Positions 61,524-64,000 of a stretch of DNA of 64,000 nt are shown piece after piece. The position numbers were made by a program, and so were the translations under genes. Source of the DNA: Paenibacillus xylanexedens (lineage in GTDB: Bacteria > Bacillota > Bacilli > Paenibacillales > Paenibacillaceae); NCBI RefSeq assembly GCF_007676705.1, contig NZ_VEBF01000004.1, positions 248,001-312,000 of the forward strand, written 5' to 3'. Position 1 is the stretch's first letter. Each line of letters starts with the position of its first letter. A model generated the notes under the pieces. It had not been told where the DNA came from. It did not search any database and worked only from the letters and a program-made list of their open reading frames with translations.

Positions 61524-62777
61524 ATGTTTAAATTTAACGATGAGAAAGGGCAACTGAAATGCTCTTTTTGCGGTAAATCTCAGGAACAGGTACGTAAGCT
61601 GGTCGCTGGACCAGGCGTTTACATTTGTGATGAATGTATCGAACTTTGCACCGAAATCGTTGAGGAAGAACTCGGTCATGATGAAGAAGTAGACCTCAAA
61701 GATATTCCAAAACCGAAAGAAATTCGTAATATCCTGGATCAATATGTTATTGGACAGGAGCAAGCGAAGAAGTCATTGTCTGTTGCGGTGTACAATCACT
61801 ACAAACGGATCAACACACAAAGCAAGATTGAAGATGTTGAACTGTCGAAGAGTAATATTTTGCTGTTAGGACCTACGGGTTCTGGTAAAACGTTGCTTGC
61901 GCAAACGATGGCCAAAATTCTGAATGTACCTTTTGCTATTGCTGATGCTACTTCATTAACGGAAGCGGGTTATGTTGGTGAGGATGTAGAGAACATTCTG
62001 CTCAAGCTGATCCAGGCTGCTGATTATGATGTGGAAAAAGCAGAGCGTGGCATTATTTATATCGATGAGATTGATAAAGTAGCACGTAAATCCGAGAACC
62101 CATCCATTACTCGTGATGTATCGGGTGAAGGTGTTCAACAAGCACTCTTGAAAATTCTTGAAGGAACCGTGGCTTCTGTACCACCACAAGGTGGTCGTAA
62201 ACACCCTCATCAAGAATTTATTCAGATCGATACAACGAATATCCTGTTCATTTGTGGCGGTGCCTTTGATGGTCTGGAGCAAATGATCAAACGCCGGATC
62301 GGTAAAAAAGTCATTGGCTTCAATACCGTTACTGAGCAAAAAGATCTGAAACCAGGTGAATACCTGGGCATGGTATTGCCGGAGGACTTGCTGAAATTCG
62401 GTTTGATCCCGGAATTTGTAGGCCGTTTGCCAGTCATCTCCACTTTGGAGCCGCTGGATGAAGATACGTTGGTACGGATTCTTTCCGAACCGAAAAACGC
62501 GCTTACCAAACAGTACCAAAAATTGCTTGAGCTGGACAATGTCAATCTGGTATTTGAACCAGCTGCATTGCTCGCGATTGCAAAAGAAGCAATCAAACGT
62601 AACACAGGTGCACGTGGATTGCGTGCCATCATTGAAGGCATCATGCTTGAAATCATGTATGAAGTGCCTTCACGTGAAGATGTTACGAACTGTGTGATTA
62701 CCGAAGAAGTGGTTGAGAAAAGAGTTGTGCCTGAACTAAGCCAATCAAAGGACGATAAGCAGGAAGAAAGCGCCTAA
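61524..62777 (+). CDS. clpX: ATP-dependent Clp protease ATP-binding subunit ClpX
   Basis: 417 residues. Unfoldase that feeds substrates to ClpP. The N-terminal C4 zinc finger is CSFCGKSQEQV ... CDECIELC (near residues 13-38). Walker A is LLGPTGSGKTLLAQTM near 114, Walker B IIYIDEIDKVARKS near 175, and sensor-2 GARGLRAIIE near 365. The IGF-type loop that docks on ClpP is KVIGFN near 265. GGGGTGG precedes ATG 61524. Likely co-transcribed with clpP. Confidence 0.98.
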   Translation: MFKFNDEKGQLKCSFCGKSQEQVRKLVAGPGVYICDECIELCTEIVEEELGHDEEVDLKDIPKPKEIRNILDQYVIGQEQAKKSLSVAVYNHYKRINTQSKIEDVELSKSNILLLGPTGSGKTLLAQTMAKILNVPFAIADATSLTEAGYVGEDVENILLKLIQAADYDVEKAERGIIYIDEIDKVARKSENPSITRDVSGEGVQQALLKILEGTVASVPPQGGRKHPHQEFIQIDTTNILFICGGAFDGLEQMIKRRIGKKVIGFNTVTEQKDLKPGEYLGMVLPEDLLKFGLIPEFVGRLPVISTLEPLDEDTLVRILSEPKNALTKQYQKLLELDNVNLVFEPAALLAIAKEAIKRNTGARGLRAIIEGIMLEIMYEVPSREDVTNCVITEEVVEKRVVPELSQSKDDKQEESA

Positions 62778-62897
62778 TCAAGGCCTGAATCCCGTTGAAC
62801 TCTGAAATATAGACTTGTCAGTTCTCCACTTTGGCAGAAGGCGAATTTATGTCTCTGTCAGGGTGGAGCTTTGACGTTGTGGGGAGAGAAATCACTC

Positions 62898-63995
62898 ATG
62901 TATTTAAGACAAGATACACGTCCCGTAAAAGTCGGGAACGTAACGATTGGTGGCAGCAACGAAGTCATTATCCAGAGTATGTGTACGACCAAAACGGCAG
63001 ATGTTGAGGCGACGGTTGCAGAGATTCTGCGACTGGAAGAAGCCGGCTGTCAGGTGGTACGTGTAACGGTAAATAATGAGGAAGCCGCTGCAGCCATTAA
63101 GGAAATCAAGAAACGTATTAACATACCGCTCGTAGCGGACATTCACTTTAACTATAAGCTGGCTTTGCTTGCGATTGAGAATGGCATTGATAAAGTACGG
63201 ATTAATCCGGGTAATATCGGTAAACGTTCCAAAGTGGAAGAAGTCGTAAAGGCATGTAAAGAGCGTGGTATTCCAATTCGTATCGGGGTAAACGCCGGTT
63301 CCCTGGAGAACCATCTTCTTGATAAGTATGGGTATCCTACGGCGGATGCTATGGTCGAAAGTGCATTGTATCACATTGGTATTCTGGAAGAGCTTGATTT
63401 CCATGATATCATCGTGTCTCTCAAAGCATCGGATGTACCAATGGCGATTGAAGCTTATACCAAAGCAGCTCAAATTATTCCGTATCCGTTGCATCTTGGG
63501 ATTACCGAAGCAGGCACATTGTTCTCCGGTACAATCAAAAGCTCCGCAGGTATGGGTGCCTTACTGTCGATGGGGATTGGTTCAACGATGCGGATCTCGC
63601 TGAGTGCGGACCCGGTGGAAGAAATCAAGGTTGCTCGTGATCTGCTCAAAACCTTTGGTCTTATTACGAATGCAGCTACATTGATCTCCTGCCCAACGTG
63701 TGGGCGTTTGGACATCGACCTGTTCTCCATTGCCAACGAAGTAGAAGAGTATATCTCCAAACTGAAGGTGCCGATTAAAGTATCAGTGCTGGGTTGTGCA
63801 GTGAATGGTCCAGGTGAGGCGAAAGAAGCGGATATCGGGATTGCCGGTGCTCGTGGAGAAGGTCTCTTGTTCCGTCACGGTAAGATGATTCGTAAAGTGC
63901 CTGAGGAAATTATGGTTGAAGAATTGAAAAAAGAGATCGACAAAATCGTCGAAACCTATGAAGAGACAGGTGTTATTCCTGGTCGTTCGCACTGA
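62898..63995 (+). CDS. ispG: 4-hydroxy-3-methylbut-2-enyl diphosphate synthase (IspG/GcpE)
   Basis: 365 residues, complete just before the right edge. Iron-sulfur enzyme of the MEP isoprenoid pathway that converts the cyclic diphosphate MEcPP to HMBPP. It begins MYLRQDTRPVKVGNVTIGG; MCTTKTADVEATV and DIHFNYKLALLAIENGIDKVRI form the TIM barrel. The 4Fe-4S ligands are in ISCPTCGR near 266 and VLGCAVNGPGEAKEADIG near 303. ATG 62898 is chosen by family length; GGGGAGAG is about 12 bases upstream. Close to clpX, about 120 bases apart. Confidence 0.97.
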   Translation: MYLRQDTRPVKVGNVTIGGSNEVIIQSMCTTKTADVEATVAEILRLEEAGCQVVRVTVNNEEAAAAIKEIKKRINIPLVADIHFNYKLALLAIENGIDKVRINPGNIGKRSKVEEVVKACKERGIPIRIGVNAGSLENHLLDKYGYPTADAMVESALYHIGILEELDFHDIIVSLKASDVPMAIEAYTKAAQIIPYPLHLGITEAGTLFSGTIKSSAGMGALLSMGIGSTMRISLSADPVEEIKVARDLLKTFGLITNAATLISCPTCGRLDIDLFSIANEVEEYISKLKVPIKVSVLGCAVNGPGEAKEADIGIAGARGEGLLFRHGKMIRKVPEEIMVEELKKEIDKIVETYEETGVIPGRSH

Positions 63996-64000
63996 TTGAT

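Overview
This window looks like the chromosome of a Paenibacillus-type spore-forming Firmicute. The signs are strong AGGAGG-type ribosome binding sites, GTG and TTG starts, sporulation genes (a gerE-type regulator, a YhcN/YlaJ-like lipoprotein, a GerM-like lipoprotein), the blocks gerM-rph-rdgB and ysoA-tig-clpP-clpX, lipoprotein-dependent sugar ABC transporters with a membrane-bound AraC regulator, and small inverted-repeat intergenic elements of the kind common in this genus. The species assignment is inference; no rRNA is present.

Layout. 1-3.2 kb: a glycosyltransferase cut by the left edge, a small unknown gene and a DHA2-type efflux pump behind three tandem operator-like palindromes. 3.3-8.8 kb: a second glycosyltransferase and a four-gene GldA/GldF/GldG-like ABC operon. 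9-12 kb: sporulation lipoprotein, gerE, a DUF4303 gene and a small unknown gene. 12.1-15 kb: a RpiR regulator-nagB-nagA operon for amino-sugar catabolism. 15-17.4 kb: intergenic repeats and an M20 dipeptidase. 17.6-32 kb: a carbohydrate locus (AraC sensor-regulator, two permeases, solute-binding lipoprotein, four carbohydrate-active enzymes) with a perfect CcpA cre match in front of the transporter genes; it resembles the Bacillus ytdP/yteP/ytcP/ytcQ/yteR rhamnogalacturonan system. 32-41.3 kb: mostly housekeeping genes (DUF72, methyltransferase, MBL hydrolase, PgpA-like, gerM-rph-rdgB) with an ApbE/ferric-reductase-like group split by a MITE-like element.

41.4-46.8 kb is the most interesting block: five tightly coupled genes matching the poorly characterised STM4015-STM4014-STM4013-STM4012-STM4011 cassette (leucine-rich-like protein, ATP-grasp enzyme, alkaline-phosphatase-superfamily hydrolase, two radical SAM enzymes). 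Its apparent promoter carries a near-consensus Gram-positive LexA (SOS) box over the predicted start of transcription. An asparagine synthetase lies convergently behind it.

50.3-57.9 kb is bounded by two identical tRNA-Arg(UCU) genes facing each other. Each is followed by copies of a 131-134 bp unit containing the tRNA 3' end plus a hairpin terminator (one copy on the left, three on the right). Between them lie a methyltransferase, a large secreted subtilase with an acidic insertion and an MFS transporter. 58.1-64 kb is a conserved protein quality-control block (YsoA-like, tig, clpP, clpX) followed by ispG at the right edge.
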